A stretch of 64,000 nucleotides of DNA from assembly GCF_000247695.1 (NCBI RefSeq), contig NW_004624776.1:11932574-11996573 (forward strand). The letters run 5' to 3'. This DNA is from Heterocephalus glaber. Taxonomy: Eukaryota; Chordata; Mammalia; Rodentia; Bathyergidae. Positions within the stretch are counted from its first letter, which is position 1, and every line of letters starts with the position of its first letter. The notes beneath the pieces are model-generated. The model had not been told where the DNA came from and did no database searches. It saw nothing but the letters and a program-made list of their open reading frames with translations. Shown piece by piece: positions 50,383 through 60,698 of the stretch. Position numbers and translations under genes: made by a program.

Positions 50383-51639
50383 TTTAAGGTTCATACACTA
50401 ATATACAGGCACTCCTCAAGGAAAAACATAAGCTATAGTCAAATTCTTGAAATCTGAAGAACAGTAGTTCTGGCCTACTAACACTGATAATAACTTTAAT
50501 ATTTATAGTATGCAATTATTTACAGAAACACCTCAATAACCAAAAAATTACTGCCACATGCAAATTTCTACAGAAACTGTAAAGTATGTCTAAAGATACA
50601 CTGACAGTGGGGGGAGGGGCTACCATGTTGGCATGACCACTTAGATAAGTGCGTTCTACCTTGTCAGATTTTTTTAAAGTGGTGTAGTACATCATTGACA
50701 ATTAGATCACAAATTTTAAGTAAACAGATAAAACAATGCTATAAGCCAACTTTGCATCAGCAACTGGCAGCACAAGAACAATTTTTACATGTAGATAGTT
50801 CTAGAACAAGCTTCTCACTTTTTTAAATTAACATAAGCACAGGGCAGGGCCGTGAATATATGAAAGTAAACCAAACTTTACAACATGAGTACTTTAAACA
50901 TCTAAAAAAACCCACAATTTTGGTTAATGTCAGTTTAGATCTTTTAAGATGAAAAATTGGTACTATGCAGAAGCTCTTAGAACTCTGGAGAAGGAAGGAG
51001 AGGAGACACACTGAGAACTGCCTTTGGGAAAGGTCAAACCAGCTTTCTCTTGTCTAACCTCGAAAGTAGATAAAAGAACTGGCTGTAAAGAATCACTGCA
51101 TTGTTTCACTGCTAGAAAAAGAAAGTTTAGTAAAGCATATACAAAAAGAAACAGCCAATGTTCAACCGAATTGGTCCTTGAAGCAACAGAAAAATCAGTC
51201 AATTACAACACTTTGAGCTCAGTTTTTTTTACATAGACTCGCAAGCATTTTAACAGTTTTGAAAAAAAAACTACAATGCAAAATACTTCAATTGGCTAGC
51301 CTCTCCCCGTTTAAAATGCAGATTCTGAATGCACGCCACATTGCTTGCGATTTTATGAGCTTCGATGCAAACATGAGTCTAATTTTCAATATTTTGAAAA
51401 CTGAAAAATTAATTGTTGGAAGTTAATCACCAAACTAAAAATTAATTCCCAAATGAGAAGGGATTCCTATTCCACCCAAGAGCAGCCAAGAAAATGACAA
51501 GTTCCCATTCATCCCTAAACCTGTCGCAGCTTCTAATTAAGAACACTGCTCTCCACTAGAGAACTATCCCTTTCAATGAGGCCAAACCAAGAAGAAATCG
51601 CCACTCCCCATAAGTACCAAAGACGAAGAGGGAAAGACT
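50383..51639. other. Noncoding stretch adjoining the CpG island
   Basis: No gene or confident repeat seen in 1.25 kb, unusual for this window. It lies directly downstream of the putative first exon, so it would be proximal intron. Repeat-free sequence near a promoter often carries regulatory elements; none is identified. Confidence 0.45.
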
Positions 51640-51963
51640 TTGCAGATGCAGAGGCTCGGCGCCGCGGCTGAGTCTCGAGGGCTGGTCCGGCAGGGGAGCT
51701 CGCAGCCCTCACCCCTCGCCCTGCAGCGCGCCAGGGCGGGATGCCCCGACCTCTCCGCCGCACTCGGGAGCAGAGCGTGGCCTCGTGTCCAGGACCTGGA
51801 GGTCGACACGCAGCACGCGGGCACCAGGGAGCAGCTAAGGCGAGAGGGCCGGGGACCCGGGGCGAGGGCCCCGGGGATGGCGGGCACACGAGGCTGGGCC
51901 GGAGTCAGCGACGGCGTGCGGGGCCGCGGGCGAGCAAGAAGAGGATGCGAAGGTCCCGGGCCC

Positions 51964-51979
51964 GGGGGGGGGGGGGGGG
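51964..51979 (+). repeat. Run of 16 G in the CpG island
   Basis: A homopolymer G run flanked by ccc and more GC-rich sequence. It could form G-quadruplex structures, or its length may be a sequencing error, as is common for such runs. Confidence 0.85.
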
Positions 51980-52370
51980 CTGGAGCTTCGAGCGCGGAGC
52001 GCGGGGTGCGAGCGGAGGCCCGGGCGCCACCTGCGGCCGAGAGGGCGGCTGCTGTCCCGCGTCTCACCGGGGAGGCACATGGGGTAACGCGGGGGTCGGC
52101 GGGTCAAGGGCTGCCGGGCCACGACAACGGGAAGCCCCGGCCGGCTGGCGCGGGCGCGTGGGATGCAGCCGAGCTGCGGTGGAGGCGCGGGCCGCAGTGG
52201 GCCTCGCCGCCGGCCGGAGCGCAGGGCGATGCAGCAACTTCACTTGACCATGGGGCCGCGGGGGCCGCGGGGGCCCGGCCCGCCCCTCCCATCCCTCGTC
52301 AGCCACAGAGCTCGGAGCGGAGCAGGAAAAGGCAGCCTGGGGAGACGGCCGGGCCGAAGCCTGGACTCAC

Positions 52371-52418
52371 CGGTCCGCGATCTCGCCTCTGGCTCCGGGG
52401 CTGTGCTCTGAGCTCCAT
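52371..52418 (-). CDS. First coding exon of an unidentified minus-strand gene (16 codons, then splice donor)
   Basis: Read on the minus strand, an ATG at 52418 sits in a perfect Kozak context (ACCATGG) and opens MELRAQPRSQRRDRGP. The reading frame runs straight to a consensus 5' splice site, CCG|GTGAGT, whose GT is at 52370-52369. The exon is 48 nt long and ends in phase 0. No other minus-strand ATG occurs between this one and the CCAAT boxes about 200 bases upstream, so it would be the first AUG of the transcript. The frame stays open upstream but offers only a GTG. The peptide is short, basic and Arg/Gln-rich, with no signal peptide or membrane segment. The rest of the gene would lie at lower coordinates, probably past this window or in exons I could not separate from intron. 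I do not recognise the protein. A chance ATG in GC-rich sequence is possible, but Kozak, donor and promoter all agree in direction. Confidence 0.6.
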
Positions 52419-52620
52419 GGTCCCGCTGCGCCGCAGCCCCCCGACGCCCCCGCCCCGCACCGCACCGCACGCAGCGGCTGCGAGCGCGACACCCACTCCG
52501 GCCCGGCCACAGCCGCGGCCACGCCCCCTCCCGGCGGGGGGGTGCCCCCGGCCTGAGCAGGAGGGGGGCTCAGCGCCTGCTCCGCCAACCAGAGCCCACT
52601 CACAGGGCCGCTTCGCTAGG

Positions 52621-52642
52621 ATTGGCGAGCGCCTCGGCCAAT
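52621..52642 (-). promoter_or_regulatory. Paired CCAAT boxes (NF-Y type) upstream of the minus-strand exon
   Basis: ATTGG at 52621-52625 (CCAAT on minus) and CCAAT at 52638-52642 (on plus) form a close pair in opposite orientations, 12 bases apart. They lie 203-224 bases upstream of the minus-strand ATG. CCAAT boxes usually sit 60-100 bases from the start site, so a transcription start near 52540-52570 and a 5' UTR of 120-150 bases would be expected. That start position is inference. The arrangement could also serve divergent transcription toward higher coordinates, but I see no plus-strand first exon there. Confidence 0.55.
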
Positions 52643-52730
52643 GGGGAGCCAGCAGGCGCGCGCGGAGCGTCGCGCCGAGGGGCGGGGGATTGCGGAGGAG
52701 GAGGCTCTCACTGTTAGTCCTTCACCCCAG

Positions 52731-54138
52731 CTCCGGGAGGAGGTTTTGGCTAGAGTCCCTTTCCGAGTGGCCAGGTGGGGTTACTTTTGGCTGAGTTCAT
52801 CCTTGTAGCCTCTCCGGTTGCTGTGCACCCACGACAATCGCCGTGAGTTTTCACCTATACCCTAATCTTACCTGGGTTTTGAGGGCTCCTAGGATCGAAG
52901 GTCGGTGTACCTGGGTTTTGAGGATTTAGTCACTTCTGAGAGGACTATGGCCCTGTCATCAGTTGGTTGTATATCCTGCACTAATCTGTTAACGGTGTGC
53001 CTTCAGACCCTTCTCATCTTCTTCTGCAGACCCTTCTTCCCTTTCGTGCTTACCCTATCTCCAATTTCTCTGCATCCCAGATGTGAGAAAAGCCACAATC
53101 CCTATGAAACACAGGCTATCCCTGAGCCCCCTAACCTAAGCCCTATCATAGTGGAACATAGGCAGGCAGTGCCAGATGACTGAATTGAAAATAGATTTAA
53201 GAAGAAAAGAAGGGAGCAGGAAAAGAAGAAAAGCCAAGTATGTTCTCCTAGGTCCTGAAGAAAATGAGTTTGAAATGTAGAATAGAAATACGTCTTATTT
53301 GGATGCCTTTAAAAAATTACAAGTAAGATCACAAAAGGGAAAAACATTTAGGAAAAAAATTTCCAAATACCAATAAAGACCCCCCAAAACGCTAATTCAG
53401 GTATCTTGATCTGTCTTACAGACACCTGATAACAATCCACAACTGTTCCCACTATCAGCAGCAACTAAAAGCTAGGGGAAATACACAGCAGTTGATAATG
53501 ATTTCAGAAGTTTGCAGGACCAGAAAGACAATAGAAAAAAATCATGCGCTCATCTTCATAAAATGTCTAATCCAGTCATTACTTTCAAAGGATGGATTTT
53601 TAAAGCTCTCTTTTAAAGTGATACATTACCATATTGTCCCTACTTGATATATACTGGTAATTAATAAGGTAAACAAGATTTTAGTGAATAATTCCAAAGT
53701 CCTAGTAGTCCTGAATCCAAAGCTGAATTGACATTTAAATTAAAATGACTTTCCTTCATTTCATCTTCACTTACCCAGGGGACTAGCTGCCATGTCTATA
53801 TTTAGATCATTGATTTAGAACTCAAAAATATGAAGGCATAAGACACCTAGGGTGTGTTCAAAGTTGCCAGTCACATTTCCCTGGCTCTTCCTTTCTTCAG
53901 TAACTTTTTCCTTGCATGAGCTGCTGCTAGACTTAGTTTGCAACACTCCTGGTATTAGCCCTTACTCAAACATTTCTGAATTGTTCAGGTTTGCTTAATA
54001 CAGGTTAAGTCTCCCCTAATTAGATCATCAGTCCTGTGAGGGTAAGGTCCTCAATTTATACTTCTCTTTCCTTTATGCATAATTCCTCACACAGTGCTGA
54101 ACTTGTAGTAAATATACCTCTACTCTTAGTATTGTGTC
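52731..54138. other. Noncoding flank upstream of the minus-strand promoter
   Basis: No gene or confident repeat seen. No plus-strand first exon with a good Kozak and donor was found, although the frame at 52905-53183 (92 codons) begins near the island. Confidence 0.4.
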
Positions 54139-54155
54139 CATAATATAACAAAATT

Positions 54156-54240
54156 GGGTTGGGGATTTAGCTCAGTGGTTCCACCGCCTGCCTCGAAAGC
54201 GCAAGGTCCTGAGTTCAATCCCTGGTACCAAAAAAAAAAA
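54156..54240 (+). mobile_element. ID SINE, plus strand, with 12 extra bases after the tail
   Basis: gggttggggatttagctcagtggttccaccgcctgcctcg ... gagttcaatccctggtacc plus A11. The exact 17-bp flanks cataatataacaaaatt lie at 54139-54155 and 54253-54269. The second copy starts 12 bases after the tail; gcccaacttgat lies between. Confidence 0.95.
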
Positions 54241-54269
54241 GCCCAACTTGATCATAATATAACAAAATT

Positions 54270-54929
54270 ATTTCAAATACACTGTACCTGTGAACTAGTT
54301 TAAATACAAATTGTTCTGAGTAGTCTTGTTAGGGACATGTGCCCACCACTAATAAGTGTTTGAAAAATGTTGCTGAATCAGGGAGTGAATTGTTTGCCTG
54401 TCACAGAAACTTGACTAAAGTGATTACCAGTAGGGGCACTTGTCACAAAATAAGATTGGAGCCCCAAGGCTTCTACAGCATCTCCTTGGTGTCCCGTGCC
54501 TTAGGCTCCTTTTAGCCCATTGGCTATAATGTCCTAGTCATGTGACTTTGAGTTCATCCTCAAAAACTAGCTGCTCCTTTTCTTGGCATTTCATCACATG
54601 GAAAATGGTAGGGGAGACAGGCAAGGAGCAGAATATCAAAAAGGTGCATGCCAATTAAGACTGTCGCATTTAACCAGCTTTCCAGGAAACCCCCATTAGC
54701 ACTTTACATTTTGTTTCTGATTAGGTAAGACCCATGTCATGTGACCACCCCATCTGCAGAGGAGTCAGAAGTACTAAGTATTTTAAGCTGGAAAAATGTC
54801 AGAGTTGTTACCAAAAGAGAAGAGGAATCCAGATACTTGGTATCATAGCAGCAATACCTGTCATTGCTCCTGAATAAATGAATTGATCATTGAGCCCTCA
54901 TTCTACTTATTCATGAAAATACCTACTTT
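54270..54929. other. Noncoding stretch, nothing recognised
   Basis: No gene or confident repeat seen. Confidence 0.4.
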
Positions 54930-54944
54930 AAGAAAGGGTTCCTG

Positions 54945-55027
54945 GGCCAGGGATTTAGCTCAGTGGTGCTGCTGCCTGCCTCACAAGCGCAAGGTCCTGA
55001 GTTCTATACCAGGTACCAAAAAGAAAA
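54945..55027 (+). mobile_element. ID SINE, plus strand
   Basis: ggccagggatttagctcagtggtgctgctgcctgcctcac ... gagttctataccaggtacc plus an A-rich tail. Flanks aagaaagggttcctg (54930-54944) and aagaaagggttactg (55028-55042): 14 of 15 match. Confidence 0.92.
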
Positions 55028-55063
55028 AAGAAAGGGTTACTGAAGTCTCAGTAAGAAAACAAA

Positions 55064-56020
55064 TCACCCAATTTTAAAATAAGCAAAAGGTCTGAATAGA
55101 GGCTTCATCAAAGTAGAGATGACAACATGCAGATGGCCAGCAAGCATATACTCCACAGCATATGTTATTAGGAGATAAAAGTAAAACAAGAAGGAAATAG
55201 CACAACATTTAAAATGACTAAAATGCAAAAGAATAACAACACCAAATGCTGGTGAGGATGTAGAGCAACAGAAATGTTTGTGCATTGATGCTGGGAACAA
55301 AAAATGCAACTACCTTGGAAGATAGCTTGGCAGTTTTGTACACAGTTAAGCACAGTTTTACCAGAAGATCCAGCAGTCACATTTCTAAGAAATAACCTAG
55401 TTGAGTTGAAAACTATGTCTACACAAAAACTTAGACTGGAATGTAATTCACCAAACACTGGAAGAAACTAAGATGTCCTTCACCAGATGAACAGATAAAC
55501 AAATATGCTCTACTCACAATGGAGTATTTTTCAGCAATAAAAATGAAAGGCGCTGTCAAGCCACAAAAAGGCATTGGAGAAGCTTAAATGTTTACAGCTA
55601 AATAAGAGAAGCCAGTTTGAAAAGGCTACATATTTCATGTTTCCTAGTCTATGGCATATTGGAAATGGCAAAAATATGAAGAAGATAAAACGGTCAGTTC
55701 TTACCAGAGTTCAGATGAAGAGAAAATGGGAATGAGGAACAAGTGGAACCTCGGATTTTTAGGGTAGTGCAAGTGCTCTGTATGATGCTGTAGTGGTGGA
55801 TACACATCATTTGTTAAAACCCATTGAATAGAATGAACAAAGAATGAACTCTAATGGAAACTGATTTTAATTAATACAAATGCATCGATACTGGTTCATT
55901 GTAAAAATTTGCCACGCTAAATACAAGATTTTGTAATAGGAAAAACTAAAGGAAGAGGGTCATGGAACTGTAAGTACTATCTGATAAATTATTCTTTAAG
56001 TCTAAAATTACTAAGAAATA
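55064..56020 (+). mobile_element. L1M 3' end (ORF2 tail and 3' UTR), plus strand
   Basis: caaaaggtctgaatagaggcttcatc, aacaccaaatgctggtgaggatgtagagcaac, accagaagatccagcagtcac, ggagtatttttcagcaataaaaatgaaagg, taccagagttcagatgaagag, tagtggtggatacacatcatttg: a nearly continuous old L1 3' end. Confidence 0.8.
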
Positions 56021-56039
56021 GAATGAGCTAATAACTTTT

Positions 56040-56170
56040 TTTTTAAGACTAGGAACAGGTACAAACACCCAATGATAAATGTAAATGTATTGTATACCTA
56101 AAATGTACCAATTAATATATAAATAATAAAAAAGAAAGAAAGAAAATATGAAAAAAATAAAAATGAAATA
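56040..56170 (+). mobile_element. L1 tail fragment, plus strand
   Basis: caatgataaatgtaaatgtattgtatacctaaaatgtaccaat followed by A-rich sequence is the same terminal block as 44388-44612. Confidence 0.7.
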
Positions 56171-56339
56171 AAATTCAGCAATGCTAATTTTACTGCCAAA
56201 AAAAAAAAGAGCAGGAAAAATTTATTGAGAGAAAGCTTCTAAGAGAGACAGAAGGGGGACTGGAAAATGGGTTGCCCCTGAGCTAATAACTTTTTAAAAA
56301 CCAAGCCAATAAGAACCATAGTTAACATAATAAAATGTT

Positions 56340-56540
56340 TCTCTCTCTCTCTCTCTTTTTTTTTTTTGAAGTACTGGGGATTACATCCAGGGCATTCACA
56401 CTAAGCTACATTGCCAACCCTCTTTTTAACTTTTATTTTGAGACAGGTGTCACTAAGTCCCCCAAACTAGGCTTGAACTTACCATCTTCCTGCCACAGCC
56501 TCCCAGAGTGCTGGTACAAATGTGCACCACCATGCTGGCT
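56340..56540 (-). mobile_element. Composite B1-ID dimer SINE, minus strand
   Basis: (CT)n and T tail, reversed ID part (gtactggggattacatccaggg ... cactaagctacattgccaaccc), then reversed B1 part (tgagacaggtgtcactaag ... cctcccagagtgctgg ... caccaccatgctggct). Confidence 0.75.
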
Positions 56541-56850
56541 CCATTTTAGTTTTTTTAAAAACCATCATTGTTTTATTGATGGACCTTTATTGTAGTCACA
56601 AATTCCATCCTGCTCTAATTATTAGTAAATCTTCTTTAAAAGTTATTCATCACATGTAGTTTTTAAGAAAAAATTTTTAAGAAAGTTTTTATAAATGCTT
56701 TTACATTGAAAAATTTACATTGAAAATGTATTTAATAGTTGGATGAATACAACTATGAATAAATAGCCGTATGCTTCTTATCCAATTTCATCATCGTCTA
56801 TGCACTACCATATCAACTTCATATTTCTCTATCCCTCCCTCAGTCCCTCT
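56541..56850. other. AT-rich noncoding stretch, nothing recognised
   Basis: No gene or confident repeat seen. Confidence 0.4.
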
Positions 56851-56867
56851 CTGTACATGATTTTTTA

Positions 56868-56956
56868 GTTTTGTCTTTTTTTTGGGTACCAGGGATCGAA
56901 CTCGGGTCCTTGCACTTGTGAGGCAGGCAGTGGAACCACTGAGCTAAATCCCCAGC
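56868..56956 (-). mobile_element. ID SINE, minus strand
   Basis: T tail, gggtaccagggatcgaactcgggtccttgcacttgtgagg ... gagctaaatccccag. Flanks ctgtacatgattttt (from 56851) and ctgtacatgacttttt (from 56957) form a near-exact target duplication. Confidence 0.92.
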
Positions 56957-57024
56957 CTGTACATGACTTTTTAAATGGAACCACTTGAAGGTAATTTGAA
57001 GACACCAAAATATTTTACCCTAAA

Positions 57025-57416
57025 TGTGTTAGTCACTATGACACAATATATGATATAATCAACTTAAAAGGAGGAAAGATTTATTTTGGTTCATGGTTTC
57101 AGAGGTTTTAGTTCATAGTTGCTTTAGGTAGGCCTGTTGTGAAGCAGAACATCATAGAAGAGAGTGCATGATGGAGCAAAACTGCTTGTGTCATGGAGGC
57201 CAGGAAGGGGGTGGGGGAGAGGCGGGAGGGAGGGAGGGAGAGAGGAGAAAAGTGCAGAGAGGCACTGTAGCCTCAACATGCTCTTCAAGGGTGCACTCCC
57301 AATGACCTCTTCCTCGCTCTAGGCCCCACCCTCTAAATGTTCCACCACCTCCCAGCAGTGCCCCAAGATGGGGCAACATGAACCTTTGGAGGCCACTGAC
57401 TATCTAAAACATAACA
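57025..57416 (-). mobile_element. MaLR-type solo LTR, minus strand
   Basis: The full reverse MaLR pattern: tgtgttagtcactatgac, aaaggaggaaagatttattttggttcatggtttcagagg, gtgaagcagaacatcat, a (GGGA)n-like patch at 57207-57245, tgttccaccacctccc, and ending aaacataaca. Flanks ctaaa/ccaaa may be a 5-bp target duplication with one change. Confidence 0.85.
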
Positions 57417-57650
57417 CCAAATACTTAAGTATGTATCTCCAAGAGTAAAAATTTGTTGATTGTTATAGAATAGAAGAAAAGACATGAAGAACCTATAAAA
57501 TGCGATAGTGGAGATCAGGTACCTGTAAATATTGAAGGCTTTAATACAACCCCCTCCTCTTTGGTTCCTGTAAATATATGACCACACTGATACACAAGCC
57601 TTATCCCATGGGCTGGTATCATGCTGAAGTAGTAAAATTAAATTAGGGAC

Positions 57651-57758
57651 GGGGGGCCAGGGATTCAGCTCAGTGGTTCTGCTGCCTGCCTCACAAGCAC
57701 AAGGACCCGAGTTTGATCCCCAGTACCAAAATAAATAAATAAATTAATTAATTAATTA
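57651..57758 (+). mobile_element. ID SINE, plus strand, with compound microsatellite tail
   Basis: ggggggccagggattcagctcagtggttctgctgcctgcc ... gagtttgatccccagtacc, then a tail grown into (AAAT)n and (TTAA)n. The exact 14-bp flanks attaaattagggac (57637-57650, 57759-57772) place the microsatellite inside the insertion. Confidence 0.92.
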
Positions 57759-57772
57759 ATTAAATTAGGGAC

Positions 57773-58929
57773 AGGACAGAAGTGAAATGGACATCATTTG
57801 TAGAGAGAATTCTGGTGATGCAGGCAACCGTGAGTGTCATAAAATCATAAGTATGCAGTGTGTGGTACAGCCAGTTCTGGGCCCAGGAGTGAGTGGGATG
57901 CAGCTGTTAAGCATCATTATGCTAACTGAACAGCTCTCCAGCATAATCTTAACAAGATCTTCAAAATGACATTTCTAAAACCTCTTGAAATATGCCATCT
58001 TTGTTCCTGACCTGGTCAGAATCTTGGGTTGATTTCCAGAGTTAAATGTGGGCAGCTCTGATGTCATCTTGACTTGGGATCTGATAGTGATGACACAGTA
58101 ACTTTTTCAAGACACTTTATAAATTAGATATTTGCTCAGTGATTTGCTGAAGCTCTCTTTTGTCATCACTAAGTCGTTAGTGGAAAAACAATTGTCATTC
58201 TTTTTACTTAATAACATGTCATCTTACATAAAAATTACAAACTGCTTTGCATTAGGAAGTGATTTCAGTCACACTTTGGGGAAGCTGAAGAACAAAGAGT
58301 GGTTGCTAATTAAAAGAATATAATTAGAATATGTAAGAAATCAAATTATAAAAGCATAATAATTGTCATCATTTTTGACATGCTCATTTGTACTTGTTAT
58401 CAGAATGAAATGAAATGACTGCAAATACCTTAGTCCTCAGAAATTAATTTAGTGCTATACGTAAATCTTTATAAACACACTTCACTTGCTCTAACTTTCA
58501 TTTACAGGATAGTATCTATTTTTATCTTGACATTAAAGTAATATAACTATAGCCATATATATATGTACCCACATCTCACTAGAATGAAATCTTCCCTCAA
58601 AATGAGAAATTATATCTTAGATTTAAATATTAACTAAACTATCTCATGAAAGCAGAGCAGTATATTGACATTAACCCAATTGTGAGGTGATACAAAATAC
58701 AGAGGAAGTGATAATAACAAACATTTATTGATATTTCTCTGCACAGGAGAGTGTATTTGCTATGTTTAAACTTCATAACATCTTTTTAATATGTGTTCTC
58801 ATACCCATTTTACAGATAAAACAGAAAAATTGTGTTATCTTCACCAAGCATGCCTAGTCAAGAGTCATCAATATTTTCATGGCCAACTGTTTTTCTGTTC
58901 CAGTTCTCACTGAGACCACATAGCAAAGT
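57773..58929. other. Noncoding stretch with a MIR fragment
   Basis: No gene seen. A MIR-like minus fragment lies at about 58700-58850 (cattttacagataaaacag). A short (TA)n lies at about 58554-58564. Confidence 0.5.
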
Positions 58930-59540
58930 CACACATTATTCTGACAAGCATACAGCTGACACTTCTCTCAAACCCATCCCCAGCCCTCCTTTCCCATTGC
59001 CACTGACCCAGCAGGGGCCACCGTCATCCCTTTCTGTGCTGTGACGGTATTTCTAATACATTTCTGTTGCTTTCATTCTCCTTCAATGTGGGATTTTTAA
59101 AATATAGATCTGGTTGCATCTTTCCCCTGTTCAGAAATCTTCAGAGGAGACTCCACCATCTACAAGATAAATCAAAGTATAATAATAATATAATAACCCA
59201 GCCCCAAGCAGTTTTCCTAGAGCACCCTCACCACCACTAACAATCCCCACATGCCCTGAGCATCTGTCTGAACAGTCCTTCTGCCTTTCCTCATCTGAAA
59301 AGCTCAGCTTTTACCAGCAGCTCAAATGTTGCCATTCCCTGCAGCCTTTCTGGGCAATTGTCCATCCCCACCTATGTGACTCCTGCTGAGCTCCTTCCCA
59401 CAGTTTTATTTACACTGATACCTCTTTGTCCTCCACCAGACTGGGAATTCCTTGAGGGAAGAAACTCATTCATCTTGAGTCCATACCCTCTAATACAGAC
59501 AGGCATCCATGGAGTTCATATTCATTGAACAAATTTTCAT
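58930..59540 (+). mobile_element. L2 LINE 3' region, plus strand
   Basis: tctttcccctgttcagaaatcttcagaggagactccacc, acatgccctgagcatctgtctgaac, agctcaaatgttgccattccctgcagcctttctgggc, gactgggaattccttgagggaagaaactcattcatcttgag: consecutive L2 blocks. Confidence 0.75.
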
Positions 59541-59767
59541 GATACCCTAGGAGTACCTAATATCTAAGCAATCCAAACAACACTTAAAGTCAGAGGACTC
59601 CAAGATATCAGATGTAAAAATTTCCATGGTGAGTGCATTGAGAAATTGATGTTCCTTGATGATGGCATCAAGAAGGGTGAAGGTGTCCTGGTGGCTGTTG
59701 GTTCCGTGCATGCTGGCCAGCATGTGTTGGCAGCACCACACTTCCCAGACCCACCAGACACTAAGCA

Positions 59768-59781
59768 AGTTTGTTGTTGTT

Positions 59782-59812
<31 letters not shown>

Positions 59813-59932
59813 TTGAGACAAGGTCTCCTTATGTTGCCCAGATTGTCCTCAAACTTCTGGGCCTAAGTAATCCTCGTGCCTCAACCTCCCTGGTAGTTGG
59901 GACTAAGGTGTGTGCCACTGTGCTCAATTTCT
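59768..59932 (-). mobile_element. B1-type SINE, minus strand, with (GTT)n tail
   Basis: (TTG)n with one GCTGCTG interruption (59771-59814), then gagacaaggtctccttatgttgcccag ... cctcaacctccctggtagttggg ... gtgtgccactgtgctc. The CAG-like frame read here on minus is poly-Q only by virtue of the microsatellite. Confidence 0.85.
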
Positions 59933-60350
59933 GAGGAGCTTCTCTTGACTCTCCTCCAACATCCATACAGTACTGATCTTGCTGGGGGCAGAGAGAGGAC
60001 AAAAATTTAAATGTGAAGTTGCCTGGCTCCTGAATGTGGCACAACAAAATAGGCACAGGCCATAAATGGATACCACTCGTTTTCCACTTCCTCTGGACCC
60101 TAGAACCTTGAGAGGCAGGGGATTGGATATAAAGAGCATGAACTCTTGCATTTGACCAACCAGGATTAAATTTGAAATCCATAGTTTACTTGGGAAAGTA
60201 ACTTAATGTCTGCAATTCCCCATTTACTCATACAAAATGAACATAAAAGTAGCTTTACGATGACCAATAAGCATTATTTCTCTTCTTTACCATGCCCTTT
60301 ACCATGCCCTTTACGTGCCCATGTACTTTTTGATTTATATGATCCCTTCC
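59933..60350. other. Noncoding stretch, nothing recognised
   Basis: No gene seen; a short tandem copy of taccatgccctt occurs at about 60290-60312. Confidence 0.45.
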
Positions 60351-60355
60351 CTTGA

Positions 60356-60693
60356 TTACTGCTCTAGTTGAGATCTTAAATGTCCCCCAGAGGGCCATAT
60401 GTTAAAGGTCCCCAGAGTGGTGGCATTGGGAGATGGTGGAATCTTTAGGAGAAGGAGCCACATGAGAGATCTTTATGTTATGGAGGGTTTGGAATCCTGG
60501 CCCCCTTCTTTCTCTCTTTGGCTTCCTGGCCATAGCCGTGTAGTTTACTTCACCACCTGCTCCCACTATGATATGCTGCCTTTCCACAGGCCCAAAGCAA
60601 TAGAGCCAAAACTGTGAGTCAAAATAAAACTTTTCTCTTTATGAGCTGATCATCTTGAGTATTTGTGATAGTGATGGAAATCTAAGAAAACCA
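60356..60693 (+). mobile_element. MaLR-type solo LTR, plus strand, with 5-bp target duplication
   Basis: Forward MaLR pattern: taaatgtcccccagagggccatatg, gtggcattgggagatggtggaatctttaggag, ttctttctctctttggcttcctggccatag, tttccacaggcccaaagcaat, gtcaaaataaaacttttctctttatgagc, agtgatggaaatctaagaa. cttga immediately precedes (60351-60355) and follows (60694-60698). Confidence 0.85.
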
Positions 60694-60698
60694 CTTGA

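Larger units (their letters stand above)
51640..52730. promoter_or_regulatory. CpG island promoter
   Basis: Base composition changes abruptly from AT-rich flanks to about 75% GC with CpG at close to expected frequency, for roughly 1.1 kb. This is the only such stretch in the window. It spans the putative first exon and its upstream side, and continues about 700 bases into the putative intron, a normal layout for a housekeeping-type promoter. GC boxes (CCCCGCCCC near 52450, CCACGCCCCC near 52517, GGGGCGGGG near 52679) fit Sp/KLF binding. There is no TATA box near the expected start. A run of 16 G at 51964-51979 lies inside it. Long open frames here on both strands, including one of 384 codons on plus, are expected by chance in sequence this poor in stop codons. 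Confidence 0.85.

Noticed and set aside
50152..50457. Glu/Arg/Gly-repeat protein across the N block
   Set aside because: It is the translation of a GA microsatellite and an assembly gap.
51640..52794. Plus-strand open frame of 384 codons in the CpG island
   Set aside because: Sequence this GC-rich has few stop codons, several other frames on both strands are also long here, composition is Ala/Arg/Gly/Pro-rich with no domain, and the frame contains a 16-G run. The minus-strand Kozak ATG plus donor explains the island better.
10591..57758. tRNA genes
   Set aside because: A-box-like (tagctcagtgg) and B-box-like (gagttcaatcc) matches are numerous, but each sits in an ID SINE with A tail and no cloverleaf acceptor stem.
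59564..59821. Poly-glutamine frame on minus
   Set aside because: The Q run is the (GTT)n/(GCT) tail of a B1; the rest of the frame is not protein-like.
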